The notes: generated by a model from the letters alone, not told the origin. A DNA stretch of 64,000 bases from Camellia lanceoleosa (GCA_025200525.1 CM045770.1:126333429-126397428), one strand, 5' to 3'. Positions 25,701 through 37,784 are shown, counted from the first letter of the stretch. Made by a program: numbers and translations.

Positions 25701-26773
25701 GAATTACCCAAATCAACTATTACTCCTGTCAAGTATTCAACTAACTACATCACCAAACTATAGGGAAAACACCTCCACCTATTCCAACCACCCATCATCT
25801 ATAAAGAGAAATCACAAGCCTAAATGGCCCAACAAACTCCACCAACCCTGAGAGGAGTCAAACCACAACTCACATTCCAACCAACCACACTCTACAACAT
25901 TAACCTCTAGGTTACCAACATCATAGTCGGAATTATACACCGACATTACCCACATCTACAAAGGCAATCCTAACTCTTCGTGTTCTAGACGCTCTAACAC
26001 CACCAACACCCCTTCCATGGGTCACAAAACTTAAAACAACTCACTCAATTGAGAACACACTGCACACTACACCTCACATCACTAACCACTCAAGGTTATA
26101 ACTAACTCCAAACACACTAGTTCACTGACTAATAACCAACACCAAACGTACATGACATCACTTACATGATTATAACAACTCCACCCAACCACCAAGCACA
26201 AAGGACTCAAAACACCACCGTCTCTCAAAGACATACTAACTGTCACTAAGAACAAACCAACACCAACTCACAACCTATGCTAATGCACAACGTATATGGC
26301 ACACACCAAGGTGCCCACTCCGAGTTCACTATTCATTCCAAATATCTCTATTAAAGAGAAAACTCACAACACAAGATACATAACACGAGTACCCTTCACC
26401 GAAATACTAACACAGTACCATCATATAAGCAAATACTTAAACAACCGCATTCAGATTCCAATAAATTCACACATCATCTATCACATGACACATAACACAT
26501 AATCGAGCTAAGTCTACAAAGATAGTTATTCATTCCAACACTCCCTTAGAATTATCATTAGAAACAACGTTGATCAAGCGTGTCTCTAATAGGACCTTCA
26601 AGTTAGTTAACTAGACACTGAATAATATCCATGAGTCTCAACACTATGCCCACATAAAATGCAACACATAAACATGTTATCACATAGCACACAACATACA
26701 AATGTCCTCACCGCACATGATGAACTCATTATGGCTAATCACTTCCTGCGAGCCCAAGGTTTCAAACCCGGTT
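22743..26773 (-). other. Non-coding interior of the LARD element
   Basis: About 4 kb in which the + strand is dominated by A and C with very little G, so the element's own transcript would be rich in U and G. Short frames such as 24267-24503 and 24948-25247 are repetitive Thr/Pro/His/Asn-rich strings with no conserved domain. A C run lies at 23601-23611. No remnant of reverse transcriptase, integrase or a zinc knuckle was found on either strand. Confidence 0.6.
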
Positions 26774-26787
26774 AGCTCTGATACCAA
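26774..26787 (-). other. Primer binding site of the LARD element
   Basis: On the minus strand: TTTGGTATCAGAGC, a perfect TGGTATCAGAGC match to the 3' end of plant initiator tRNA-Met, starting two bases after the LTR end. It fixes the element's orientation as minus. Confidence 0.75.
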
Positions 26788-26789
26788 AT

Positions 26790-29286
26790 TGTCATGCCTC
26801 GGATTTACACGGTCTGGCTCATGTAAATAAACCACCCAACGATGAACAACAGATAACAACTCTCATGCAAATGAATATCATTTAGTCACACAATACATGT
26901 GTTTATCGGATTTCATATATTCCTAGATACAACATTTAAGTCGACTGGATGTTCTGTAACTAAAAACATAGACAGATGTTATAAATTAAATTCAATGCCT
27001 AGAAGCTTACATCATATACAAAGGGTGTAACCCTTACAAGAATAACACACGACCAATAAATAACATCAATAGCCCATGGCCTACAAATAATAGAATCACC
27101 CTACACGGTTCCGAACACAATTTCACGTCTTAGTTCACATCCACACTTGTACACTTGAAAAATATTTTTAGCCACGTAGGGTGAGCATAAAGCCCAGTAC
27201 AGAATATTTCAAAAACTAAACATCCTCCACCAGCATAAATGATCATGATGCAATACATATATACAATATGTCCAAATGCATTTTCAAATCCATTTGACTT
27301 CCCAACAAAATCATTTTTTTCCAATTACCAAAACCTTACATTTAATCAAAATGATTTTTGAGTTCAAAACTTTTGTTTGATATAAAATTCCTTTCCAAAA
27401 ACCAGTCCAGGTATCTCAATACCAACTAGCAAATACATTGCTAAATCAAATCCGAATACATCGCCAAACAAAAGCAAATACATTGCTAAAACCATATCCA
27501 AACATCCTATTCCAAAACCAATATGAGAATAAATAAAATGGATAAATCTCCTGGGCTAGTGTTCATACGAGTAACTATACAAGTCACAAAGTCATTTTTA
27601 CCAGTGCTAACCGGAAGGCTCGACACCTATTGCGCGGGTTTAGGTCTTTCACCATGAACACACAGGCCAACTTAATTTTGCTTTAACACGCCCTCATAGC
27701 TTTATCACTTTATTTATCTTATTCAAATAGCATAATACGTGTGATTCAAAATATTATTTTTCAAAACAATGCAACCATTCCAAAACATAATACGGGAATT
27801 TCCAAAACCTCTTTCCAAACATACGGTTTCAAATTTCAAAAATCCATGACATGCTCCATGATATGAATGATTTCAAATTGCCTAATCCACATACAATTTC
27901 TAACACATGGCAATGCTATCTTCCATTGATACCCAAAATAGTTATCTCTAATTTAATAACTAAAAGATAACAATACAGATATACAATCCAATAATTTTCT
28001 AAAAAAAATCACCTTTCTAGAACATTTTCGAAAAAGTATTTAATACTCTGTGTTTTTCAAAACCTCATCATACTTTTCCAACCAAATCCATTTTCCAAAA
28101 AATCTACTCCATTTTGCAAAATCAACATTGTACGGGGGTGAAATATCCTTTGCTCTCCGTACGCCTTGAACGTCAAGCTTCTGGTGACGGCGTCTATCTC
28201 TGCAACACAATAATGGTGAGCTACCCGGCGGTGGTGCGCCGGAAAAACCCTCCGACGATCAAGTCAGTTCTCTGAGGAAGAAGATAATGAGGAGAGAGTG
28301 TTTGTGAAAGTGAGTTCGCATACCTGTGGCCTTCGTCTCTTCTCCTATTTCTAGGCTAGCGATGCAGCCTCAAGATTGTGTGCGTACTACCTTTGTTGTC
28401 CTTCCCTGGACAGGTGGCAGTGCGCGCCTCTCACCACCTTACGCGTGTAAAGGTTTTGTCCTTCCACCAATACACACAGAACTGTCTAACGGTATTATGG
28501 CGTGCGTGGAGCAGATGTCCTCTCCCTCTCCCCATTGGCCCAGGTGGCACCCTTAACCGGGGTACCATGACCGGCCTAACACTTGGGGAGACTTGCCATC
28601 ACGTAACCGTGCTATGTGTCTTGACTGATAACTTGGAATCAGGTAAAAGCCTGACCGGCTCGACCGAGCTATTATCGACCGGTTCACCAGGACCAGCCGG
28701 GCGAGGCATGCCGGACTCCAACCGTCCAACCATCCATCTCGGTCCTACGGACGCTGCCTATCTCAAACGACCGCTTAGGGCGCATCTTGCGTCTCAAGTC
28801 AAGTCCCCTGCTCCATCTAGCTCGGCATCATCATCAGAACCCCGAGCTCCGTCCGCCCACTTGCAAGTCGCAGCTTCGAACGCCCGATTAGTGCTCGACG
28901 GTCGATATCCTCGACTGCGAGTCGTTGTCTTTGGCGCGCCAACGTGAGTTAGCTCTCACCGTACACTCCATTCCACTTCTTTGTCATCGTTGCTTTCCGC
29001 ATAACCCGGCGCAAATCTCCCCTCACAAACATCATTTAGGATTTTTTCCCCCCACAAATTGGGGTTTTTCTGTTTTAGAAAATCATATGCAATTTTGTAT
29101 ATCAAAAGTAGATTTAATAGCAAAATCATAACCAACAACCCCCAATTTGGACAAACCCTCAACCCACAAAATATATCTCAAAAGCAATCTAAGCACCACA
29201 AGATCTATATATCAAAACATACCACAAATACACCAACGAACTCATATTGAGTTAAGGAAATAGACCCAATCTCTTGAAGTGAAGAG

Positions 29287-29330
<44 letters not shown>

Positions 29331-29928
29331 GAGAAACCTCAATAACACCGAAACCCAACTTTGTTCCAATGAAAAGAAGGCTCACGATGTGCTCTACCTT
29401 TCTATCAATGGGACACTGGTGAATAAATCAATGGACCTAGGTGTATTTGTAAAGAGAATGTGAGTTTTAGAGAGAGAAGCTCTAGATCTAGAGTTTTTAG
29501 AATGTTTAGAGAAAGAGAAATGAAAAAGTAACTCAAAAAGGTAACTTTACGATATGATATATGCATAGACCGTTCGAGCGCAAGAAGTGTCGCTCGAGCA
29601 TCCAGACATAAAAAGTGTGATCGCTCAAGCACAGGAAACACTGCTCGAGTGAAGAATGCCAACTCCCAGTATCTGTACAGGCCTATAAAAGTACTGAGAG
29701 TTCTCAAAGACTGCTCAAGCGCAAGAAGTATCGCTCAAGCGAAAAAGCCAAAATCTGGGCAGAAACCATTTTGAAAAACTAACTCCTGACCTGTTCCAAA
29801 CGCAACTAAGACACTCCAATAACCCAACTCAATGAGGAATAAGAAGAGTAAGACATGAACAACTATATAAGACAATGAAATCCTAATCTAGAATATCAAC
29901 GGGTCGGGTCCAAACCAAAATCGCTATA
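26790..29928 (-). repeat. 5' LTR of the LARD element, interrupted
   Basis: Matches the left LTR except for the 899-bp insertion at 28129-29027, a short local expansion near 27440-27490, and an AG microsatellite at about 29293-29327 where the left copy has a short mixed purine stretch. It contains the same GCTCGAGC-type cluster at about 29570-29740, with more CG-to-CA/TG changes than the left copy. Confidence 0.8.
28129..29027. mobile_element. GC-rich solo LTR (899 bp) inside the LARD's 5' LTR
   Basis: It begins TGTACGGGGG and ends CCCCTCACA, with TG and CA ends. It is flanked by perfect AACAT duplications (28124-28128 and 29028-29032). The left LTR has the empty site (aatcaacatcattta near 21845), which proves the boundaries. 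It is much richer in G and C than anything around it, including 'gaccggttcaccaggacc'. The long frames in it (28326-28947) are a result of GC content. The strand is not determined, and the family is unrelated to its host. Confidence 0.85.
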
Positions 29929-29933
29929 CAATG

Positions 29934-30229
29934 AATCAATTTGCAAATCAATTTCTCAAATCCAATGCGAGGATTAAATCATGAGATTATGCAATGTTCC
30001 ATGCTATGTATGAATTTGCAAATATTTCAATTTACCTAATTCACATGCAATTTATACAACAATAAAAAAAAACCCTTCACCGATTGCCCAAACAATTTTC
30101 TCTATACACAATACAAATTTTAAGAGGCAAATATAACTCATAATCTCAAATTTTCAATAATTTCAACATAGAAGTAACAACATGTTCGATCTCCTCTTTT
30201 CCAACTCAATCAAGAATACTAACATTCTT

Positions 30230-30262
<33 letters not shown>

Positions 30263-31989
30263 TCAATTTTACCTTTTCATTCAAACTCAAGAATTCACCA
30301 AGAATTTTCATAATACCAAAAACAAAATGTTCTTCTCAACTTTTCTTAATACCATAACACGATAAATATTTTCATCTTTCTCAATAGTTCTATATTTTCA
30401 AATTAAACAATTTCCAAAAGGAACCTCAATGGCTTCCAATATTCCCAACAACATTATTATCAATCTCATCCCTTTAAACATCCACTTTCAAATTCTCATT
30501 TGTTCAAATAAACATATCTTTTTAACTCTTGTAAGCTTTTCACGAACTTATCCCCAAAATCTAAATCTTAATATTTTAAATTTCTAAGGTTTTATTAAAA
30601 TTTGGAGATTTCTCTTTAAAAAAAAAAATTACATTCCTTAACATCTATGAGTCATACAAAAATCACACATAACTAATAAGAGATTTTCAAAAAAACTTGA
30701 GAACTTTCCCCTTTTTATACATTTAATATACCATTAATAAAATCATAATCTTTTCAAATATCACACAATCAAAATAACACATAGTAAAGCTAAAACACAT
30801 ACACAATGTTTAGAAAATCCCTACCTCAAAGCTTATGAGAGAAAATGAATGAGAACCCCAAAATTTGACGTTGCCGGATTTCGATTTCCGCTGGTCAAAA
30901 CATTACTCTCGCCAAGCTCTTCACTTTAGCCTCAAGAACTAGGGTCTAAAACCTTAGATTTTGGTGGATCACAAGTTGTACCTGATGAATGTAAAAGAGA
31001 AAGGGGAAAAAAAAAAAAAAAAAAAAAAGTTGGGAGGGGGGGTAAATTATGCAAATGGTCCCTGTAGTTTCAATTTGATCAATTTTGCCCCTTAATTTTA
31101 CGGATTGTGCCATATTAGTCCAATAAATAACGGCAGTTAAGTTTGATGGATGGAAAATCAAATGATGTTTCAATTTGGTCCCTATAGTTTATAGGATGTG
31201 TCAATTTGGTCCCTGTAGTTTATAGGAAAGTCAAAATAATAGGGACCAAATTGAAACATCAATTGATTTTTCGTCCATCAAATTTAACCACTGTTATTTA
31301 TTGGACTAATATGACACAATTCATAAAATGAAGAGGTAAAATTGATTAAATTAAAACAATAGAAACTAAAATAAAACAAAAGTAAATTACAAGAACTATT
31401 ACTGTAATTTATCAAAAAAAAAATTGTCAGAGCGAGACAACTGAGCCAAGAGAGACAGAGTCAAGTTTCTTTAGTTCAAAGGAAGGAAAATAATGAATGA
31501 AGGTTGATGGAATGGAGGCGGGCCCCCACGTGGGCGTGCTTCCTTTATTATTATTATTATTTTATTTATATCCATCTCTCTATAGATATAATTAAAAGCA
31601 CAGTTAACAACATTATAAGATTTTGTAATCTAATTTATAAAATGATATTATTGTTTTCTCACCATAAAATATATTTTGTTTAATAGTATGCATCATAAAT
31701 ATTTATAACTCTTAGGTAGTAAAATATATAATAACGATAATAATAATAGATAAATAAACAAGTCGTGATTCAATCAATTAGATTCAAAATTAATCAAATT
31801 TAATAATCTAAAATAAATCTGCAACTGAGATTAAAGTATAAAATAATCTAAATAGACTCAAGTTGGCCCCCACCATTAACATAATCAAATATGAATAAAA
31901 CAGTACGGTTTGGATTAATTAAATGAAATTCCAAAAATTAAATTTATATCCACATTCAATACTCAAGACCCAAGAATAATTAAAACTTA
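29934..31989 (-). repeat. Right LTR of the outer element, second segment
   Basis: Continuation of the outer LTR after the LARD insertion. It carries two long homopolymer runs (T at 30236-30260, A at 31009-31028) and a foldback sequence at 31042-31420. The last 560 bp are collinear with 12900-13560 of the left LTR. No genes. Confidence 0.55.
31042..31420. repeat. Foldback repeat built on 'ggtccctgtagttt'
   Basis: The left half includes aaatggtccctgtagttt, ttttacggattgtg and ccaataaataacggcagttaa. The right half carries the same phrases in reverse complement (aatagggaccaaattg, ttattggactaatatgaca). A related half-length copy lies at 12610-12840. A common type of plant foldback repeat; superfamily not assigned. 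A shorter 'ggtcctatcattttggtccc' trace lies at 63038-63060. Confidence 0.6.
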
Positions 31990-32218
31990 GGCCTCGTTTG
32001 GGAACAGGCTAATTTAATAACTTTTTGGCTAATTGGCTAAAAAGGTTGGTAAGAAAAACCTGTATGTTTGGGCCAACTTTTTGGCTAATTACGAAACGAC
32101 GTGCAAAAAGTAGAGAGAAAAGGGAATCTTTGACTTTTTGGTATGAGTTGTTGGCTTTTTGGCTAAAAAGGTAACTTTTTGGCTAATTGGCTATTTTAGC
32201 CTCTTGCCAAACGAGGCC
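31990..32218. mobile_element. Tourist-like MITE (229 bp)
   Basis: The ends ggcctcgtttgg and ccaaacgaggcc are exactly complementary. TTA flanks both sides (31987-31989 and 32219-32221). The left LTR copy at about 13565-13570 shows the uninterrupted site (aattaaaactgaaactaaaa). The interior repeats 'tttttggctaattggctaa'. Same family as 63112-63339. Confidence 0.85.
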
Positions 32219-32341
32219 TTAAACTAAAAAAATTTGCCAAGCAGGCCTTTCGAATTCGAAATCAAGAAGTAATATAATTTATTTTCACCAATTTATATAG
32301 AGGGGCTCACGACACCACAACTATAATAATAGTAACTACAC

Positions 32342-34487
32342 TATAACGCCCTCAAATTAAATCCATAAATCATACAATCTTGACATGCTTAGACATAAGA
32401 GGGTAAAGTATAATTTCATTCATCAGAGTATTCATTACAATAGTATTACATGTTGACATCAAAAGTAAATGCTCCACGGGCTTACAACTTTCCAAGCTAA
32501 CACTTGGTTACAAAAAGAGAGTACTAACTCAAAATATAAAATAAGCCATTGGCTTGATTTACATGTAATATACAAAATAATCACAAAAAATAAACAAGAG
32601 AGTCTTCAACTCCCACAACCATCCAAGCTAAGACCTCGGAAGCAGCATAATACCTGAACCTGAAAATGATGTCCCATATAGGGTGAGCCAACGCCCAGTA
32701 GGGATATGCTAAACATAATATGAGCAATAACTAAAACATTAGCATTCAATAAATGTTTAACTCATATACGCCAACTTATAACACATTTCGATTCCATGAC
32801 CAATATGTCCATGTTTCATTTCATTTTCCATTACTTATCCAATTCTCAATTCAATACCGTGGCTCAGAACCTGGCCAAACAATTTAGATGAGATTACATC
32901 TCATATCAACAATACTTCCATTTCAAATGAGACAACAACTCATATTAAACACTTCCATACTTCATATATGATACACAGATTCACTGTATCAATGGCAAAT
33001 AAAACACTTTTATACTTCATAAATGATACACAGATTCGCTGTATCAATGGAGTCCATCTCCTATCTCCTCCCAAATATCCGGTTTAGGAGTTCATCCCCT
33101 ATCTCCTCCCAAACCGTGGAGTACATCCCCTATCTCCTCCCACACCACACAATGTATATAAGCATCTATCATATTCATGTTCAATCAATGCACAAATTTG
33201 ACGTATTATTCCATTCATCATATTCAATAACATTCAACCGATTAGTTTTAATTTGCCTCATCATCATGCAATGTCTACAACAATCGAGACTATCCTCCAC
33301 CGATAGCCCAAAGCAATTATTTCTAAACAGATAATAATTATATCAACCGATAATTTATTAACATTTTCAAAGGTGAGTGATTAATGAATCCAACTCCACC
33401 ATTCTACCTCATAATGAGCCAATTTCATTATTTCCACTCAATTTCACATTTCTATAATAAATGCCATTAATTGTACTAATGACCCAAATATACCCAAACA
33501 TGGCATTTTCCCCATTTTCTCAACATTGACCCAAAGGTCCAAATATTATCAACAACATCAATAACCACCTTTTCAGACCCAAAACACATGTTTGAATCAA
33601 AAGAACAAAACCCCTCTTTCCAATATAACACATCTCAAACCCTAACTTCCCAAATCAAACCATCTATACAAAAAGCTCAACATTTATGTTAAAGCTCATA
33701 AAGATGAGTAGTTATCCCTACCTCAAAGTCGGAGCTCAAATGAGAAGGTGAAGAAAATCGAAAGTGCTCTAAATCCCAAGATTTTTGAATTGATAGGTAG
33801 CCTAAGCAAAGCTCTACACTTCTTACAAAGACACTAAGGAGGTGGATCACTCAAACTAGATCAAACCCTAGAGAGAAGTTGAAGTTTTAGAGTGAGGTGC
33901 TCTCCAATGGAGGTTTTGAAAAGAGAGAGAAAGAAAGTGTGAAAAGTGATTTAAAATCACTCAGCTGCCATCTGATATACGACTAGTCCGCTCGAGCGGA
34001 GCATAGGACGCTCGAGCATCAAGCACAAAAACTGGACCCGCTCAAGTGCCAAGACACAACTGCAAAACACACCTGCTCGAGCGCAAAGGGAAACCCGCTC
34101 GAGCGTAGATTACCCTCTTCCATTATTTTTTACAGACTTTGAACACCCGCTCGAGCGCAAAAAGGCCCGCTCGAGCGCGACCCGCTCGAACGTAAGAAAC
34201 TCCGCTCGAGCGTGAAAAACAAACCTACAGTACTTTTGCAGAGGCACAAAATGCTGGAAGTGTGCAAACTCCGCTGAAGGCCAAGGATCCGGGCCGAGCG
34301 ACCACCCAAAAACTGGGCAACAAGAAATGGAACCAAGGCTCAACCAACTTGTTCGAAACACGCCCAACACATCCTAAACCCCAAATATAAGGACTTAAAA
34401 GATGACAACAAGACATATACAGCAATCAACTCCATAGAACCTAAGTCCGGATACAACAATCAAAGGAGAAGAACTAGGATCGCTATA
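32342..34487 (-). mobile_element. Solo LTR with GCTCGAGC array (2146 bp)
   Basis: Flanked by perfect TACAC duplications (32337-32341 and 34488-34492). The empty site is visible at about 13700 in the left LTR (actacacaatcaaac). On the minus strand it begins TATAGCGATCC and ends GAGGGCGTTATA, the final A being a change from the TTACA seen in the copy at 59658. There is no primer site or interior beside it, so it is a solo LTR left by recombination. Seven exact GCTCGAGC sites and two variants lie at 33985-34222. Confidence 0.85.
33985..34222 (-). repeat. GCTCGAGC palindrome array in solo LTR
   Basis: Short irregularly spaced units of the form 'cccgctcgagcgcaaa'. Seven carry the exact 8-mer palindrome and others differ by single CG-to-CA changes (gctcaagt, gctcgaac). 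It lies 260-500 bp from the LTR start, in the U3 part where LTR promoters sit. The matching minus-strand frame yields a repetitive peptide, which I regard as incidental. Confidence 0.75.
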
Positions 34488-34627
34488 TACACAATCAAAC
34501 GATTTGAAAATTCATACCAACCTAACTCCAATCAATACCCGAGTCCACAAACATATTAAAAAAATTACTAAACAAATGCTGAAAAGAATAATAAATAAAT
34601 AAATTTAATTTGATTCAACTCGTTATA

Positions 34628-35728
34628 AATTTTTTTGATTTAATATGAATTACTTTAACTTTTTCATTAAATTTTTATCAATTCTTAAAAGAACCTTCAT
34701 TTTTATCCCAATTTTTTTTTTCATCAATTTTGATGGAAAAAATATTAATTTTCAACGCTTTTTGTTTTTAAATTTTTATCAAATTATAATTTGATAAAAA
34801 ATATATATTAAGAGTTCAAGATTCTCTTAATTGAAATTATAGTGAAATAACATTGTTAAATAGTTTTGAGTATGTTGTTGGTTGAAATGTATAATTTAAT
34901 TAATTCTCTTCTCATATTTGTATAAAAATTGACATTGATGACTATATCATTATAAGTTGGATTATGAAAAGTTTTTTGAGGTGTCAAACATTTTCCATTT
35001 GTAAATATCCTACATATTAAAAAAAGAAAAAAAGAAAAGAAAAAGAAAAAAAAATGTATAGCTTTTGGATATTTGTTTATCAGTTTTGTTTTGTGAACAT
35101 AAACAATTGATGTTTCAATTTAAAAAATTAAAAAGTAAAAAAAAATAAATTGGATTTTTTAGAGATAAAAGAAGCTATTTAACTCTTCTATATACTATTT
35201 ACGATGGACTATTAATCCCATAAAAAAATAGAAATTATATTTAAAAATTATCCCTATATATTGTGCTATTATATACAACTATAGTTGTAACAAATTAACT
35301 ATAATATATATGAGAAGTTATATTAAACTTTCATTTTCAATTAATTAAATTATAATTAACAAACTAACAAAAAATTTGATACCCATTTTTTACTTCAATT
35401 TTATGGTCTTCATTGAAGAAAACAAAATCCAATCAAAATCGTTGGTATAGAATGGACATAGATACTTCGATTGCAACCATAATCACCAATAATTCTTCTC
35501 CACCATGTAAACCTATAAACAAACACATAAACCTCACTAAAACTGAAACCAAAACCAAACCAACAGCAAAGAAAGAGAATCACACAGAGAAACAAATAAA
35601 TTTATGCAGTGGTAGGATGTTATCTCCAACAACTTAGACCTCATCTAATCCAATCCGTTAGTTTCTCTGCCAGTGCCCGCGAAGTCTAAGAGTTTGGATG
35701 ACTAATCAAATTATTTTTTAAATAAGAC
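34628..35728. other. AT-rich sequence, no gene recognised
   Basis: Contains A/G-rich runs (35018-35055) and short frames on both strands at 35410-35637, which overlap antisense and lack any family feature. It lies immediately outside the outer retroelement. Confidence 0.45.
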
Positions 35729-37784
35729 TTGAAAATTGATTAATTTGTCTCATTACGTGATTTAAAATTTTGATAGTTAAATCAAAATAAATAGATAATT
35801 ATATCACTAAATTGTAATTCAAATTTAAATATTGCCATATTTTTTTGAGATCCATATCTAAATTCTTATCGTTTTTTTATTTTTGTGTGGTTTCTATTTT
35901 TTTTTCCAATTTATTTGAGATGGAGTTGCGGGTTTCTGTTTGTTTTTAATTTAATTTATCTATAGTTTCTATTTATTTTTAATTATTATTATTATTTATG
36001 TAAGTTATAATGTGAGTTAGATATGTGATAGACATGTGAGTTTTATTGATTTAAAGTATGATGGTGAGAGATATTTTCAAATTAGATTTGTTTAGATAGA
36101 CTTTAAAGATTTTTAAATTTTAAATTGGATATTGAGATGCAAAAGAAAGATTTTAACTGAATAAATAAATATCAAATCTATTAATTTTATTTGTTTGTAT
36201 ATATATATATATATATTTTTTGGTTATGTTATGTTATAATATAATATATAAGACATAGATAGATATTCACAACTTTCATGAAAAATATTGTCTGATTTTT
36301 TGGGGGAGAGAGAAGGAAGATAAATTTTAATATTTTCTTTTGGAAATTGGTGAGAGAGATTAGGATGGAGAGATTATGAAATATTTTTGTTATCTTTCCA
36401 TTTGAAATCCATAAATTAAGAGATAATTATTATTTATAAAATAATTAAATAAATAAATCAGTCAATAGTTTTTTAAATCTATTTTATAAATTGAAAAATC
36501 AATAATTTTAGAAAATTGATTAATTTGTCCTATTAAGTGATTTAAAATTTCGATAGATATACATCAAAAAAATAGATAATTATATTACTAAATCGTAATT
36601 CAAATTTAGATATTATCAGATTTTTTTGAGATCCATATCTAAATCCTTATTTTCAGTATTTTTGTGTGGTTTCTATTTTTTTTTTTCAATTTATTTAAGG
36701 TGGAGTTGTGGGTTTCTATTTTTTTAAACTTTAATTTATCTATGATTTTTATTTATTTTTAATTATTATTATTTAGGTAAGTTATGATGCAAGTTAGATA
36801 TGTGATAGATATGTGAGTTTTATTGATTTAAAGGATGATAGTGAGAGATATTTTCAAATTAGATTTGTTTAGACATACTTTATAGATTTTTAAAATTTAA
36901 AATTGGATATTGGGAGGCAAAAGAAAGATTTTAACTGAATAAATAAAAATCAAATTTATTAATTTTATCTGTTTGTATATATGATTTTTAATTTTTTTTT
37001 GTTGTGTTATAATATCATATATACGATATAGATAAATATCCACAACTCTCATGAAAATTATTATCTGATTTTTCGGGAGAGAAAAAAGGAATGTAGGTTT
37101 TAATTTATTTATTTTTTTGAAAATTGGTGAGAGAGATTATGATGGAGAGATTATTGTTAAGTTTGGTAGAGTTTTCTAAATATAATTTGAGAATAGAGTT
37201 GTATTTTGAGTTTGTGAGTTTTGGAACTATGATTTGAGTGTGAAAAATTTGATTGGTGAATGAGTTTTGAAAAGAGTTTTAAATTGAGTGGGGACTTTTT
37301 GATGTGACATATGATATTTGATACAAAAATTTATAACTCATAACCAAACACACAAAATTCTATTAAAGCTCATAAAAAAATTTTAAAAATCCGGAAAAAA
37401 TTAATTTTTGAATATAAAAAAATTAACATGTGGCAGTTGTAAAAAAAATATATATATATTGCACTATTTCGGTCAACCGGCCGAACGATCGGTGGGACGT
37501 CTGGTGGGACGACCGGTTAGCCCAAATTTTCTCGCCTTCGACCGCGATTTCAAAAGTGAGCGTGGAATTAATTTTTGAAATTCGTAAACAAACGCCCTAT
37601 TCAAACCAAGCTTTGGATGTTCCAGAGCCGTACCAAACACAACCTATGAAATATTCTTGTTATCTTCCCATTTGAAATCCATAAATTAAGAGATAATTAT
37701 TATTCTAAAATAATTAAATAAATAAATCAGCCAATAGGTTTTTTTTTAATCTATTTTATAAATTGAAAAATCAATAATTTTAGA
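35729..37784. repeat. Tandem duplication, two units of about 0.78 kb
   Basis: Unit 1 is about 35729-36511 and unit 2 about 36512-37784, including a 490-bp insertion in unit 2. Both run from 'gaaaattgattaatttgtc' through 'gagatccatatctaaat', 'gtgtggtttctattttt' and 'gaaatccataaattaagag' to 'aaaatcaataattttaga'. The sequence is non-coding. Removing the MITE makes the two units close to equal in length. Confidence 0.75.
37155..37644. mobile_element. MITE (490 bp) in the second tandem unit
   Basis: The left end is tgttaagtttggtag. The right end reads back as ggttgtgtttggtac. TAT flanks both sides (37152-37154 and 37645-37647). Unit 1 of the duplication shows the uninterrupted site (gagattatgaaat, near 36371). 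A less AT-rich core (37470-37560) contains 'ccggccgaacgatcgg'. No transposase; superfamily uncertain. Confidence 0.75.

Larger units (their letters stand above)
20561..29928 (-). mobile_element. LARD-like non-autonomous LTR retrotransposon, full length
   Basis: A complete element with a perfect 5-bp target duplication CAATG (20556-20560 and 29929-29933). The left LTR is 20561-22728 and the right LTR is 26790-29928, interrupted by an 899-bp solo LTR. On the minus strand the order is 5' LTR (right), primer site TTTGGTATCAGAGC (26774-26787), a 4.0-kb interior, polypurine tract AAGGGGGGAAGG (22731-22742) and 3' LTR (left). The LTRs run TATAGCG...ACA, a non-canonical TA start. The interior has no detectable gag or pol, only stop-rich A/C-rich sequence, so it must use another element's proteins. 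Confidence 0.8.
12610..34627 (-). mobile_element. Outer LTR retrotransposon, minus strand, heavily nested
   Basis: Read on the minus strand, a primer site (TTGGTATCAAAGC, 19668-19680) directly follows an LTR end (...GCGTTACA at 19683). A polypurine tract (13839-13856) directly precedes an LTR start (TGTAACGAG at 13838). The start of the 5' LTR is found at 34627 as tataacgag, a single change from the start of the left copy. So the 5' LTR runs from 19683 to 34627 but is split by younger insertions. The left (3') LTR survives only as about 12610-13838. The interior (13839-19682) shows no gag or pol of its own; the copia genes in it are a separate insertion. Confidence 0.7.

Noticed and set aside
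28326..28947. 189-residue frame and overlapping 76-residue frame
   Set aside because: Lie entirely inside the GC-rich solo LTR bounded by AACAT duplications; few stops are expected at that base composition.
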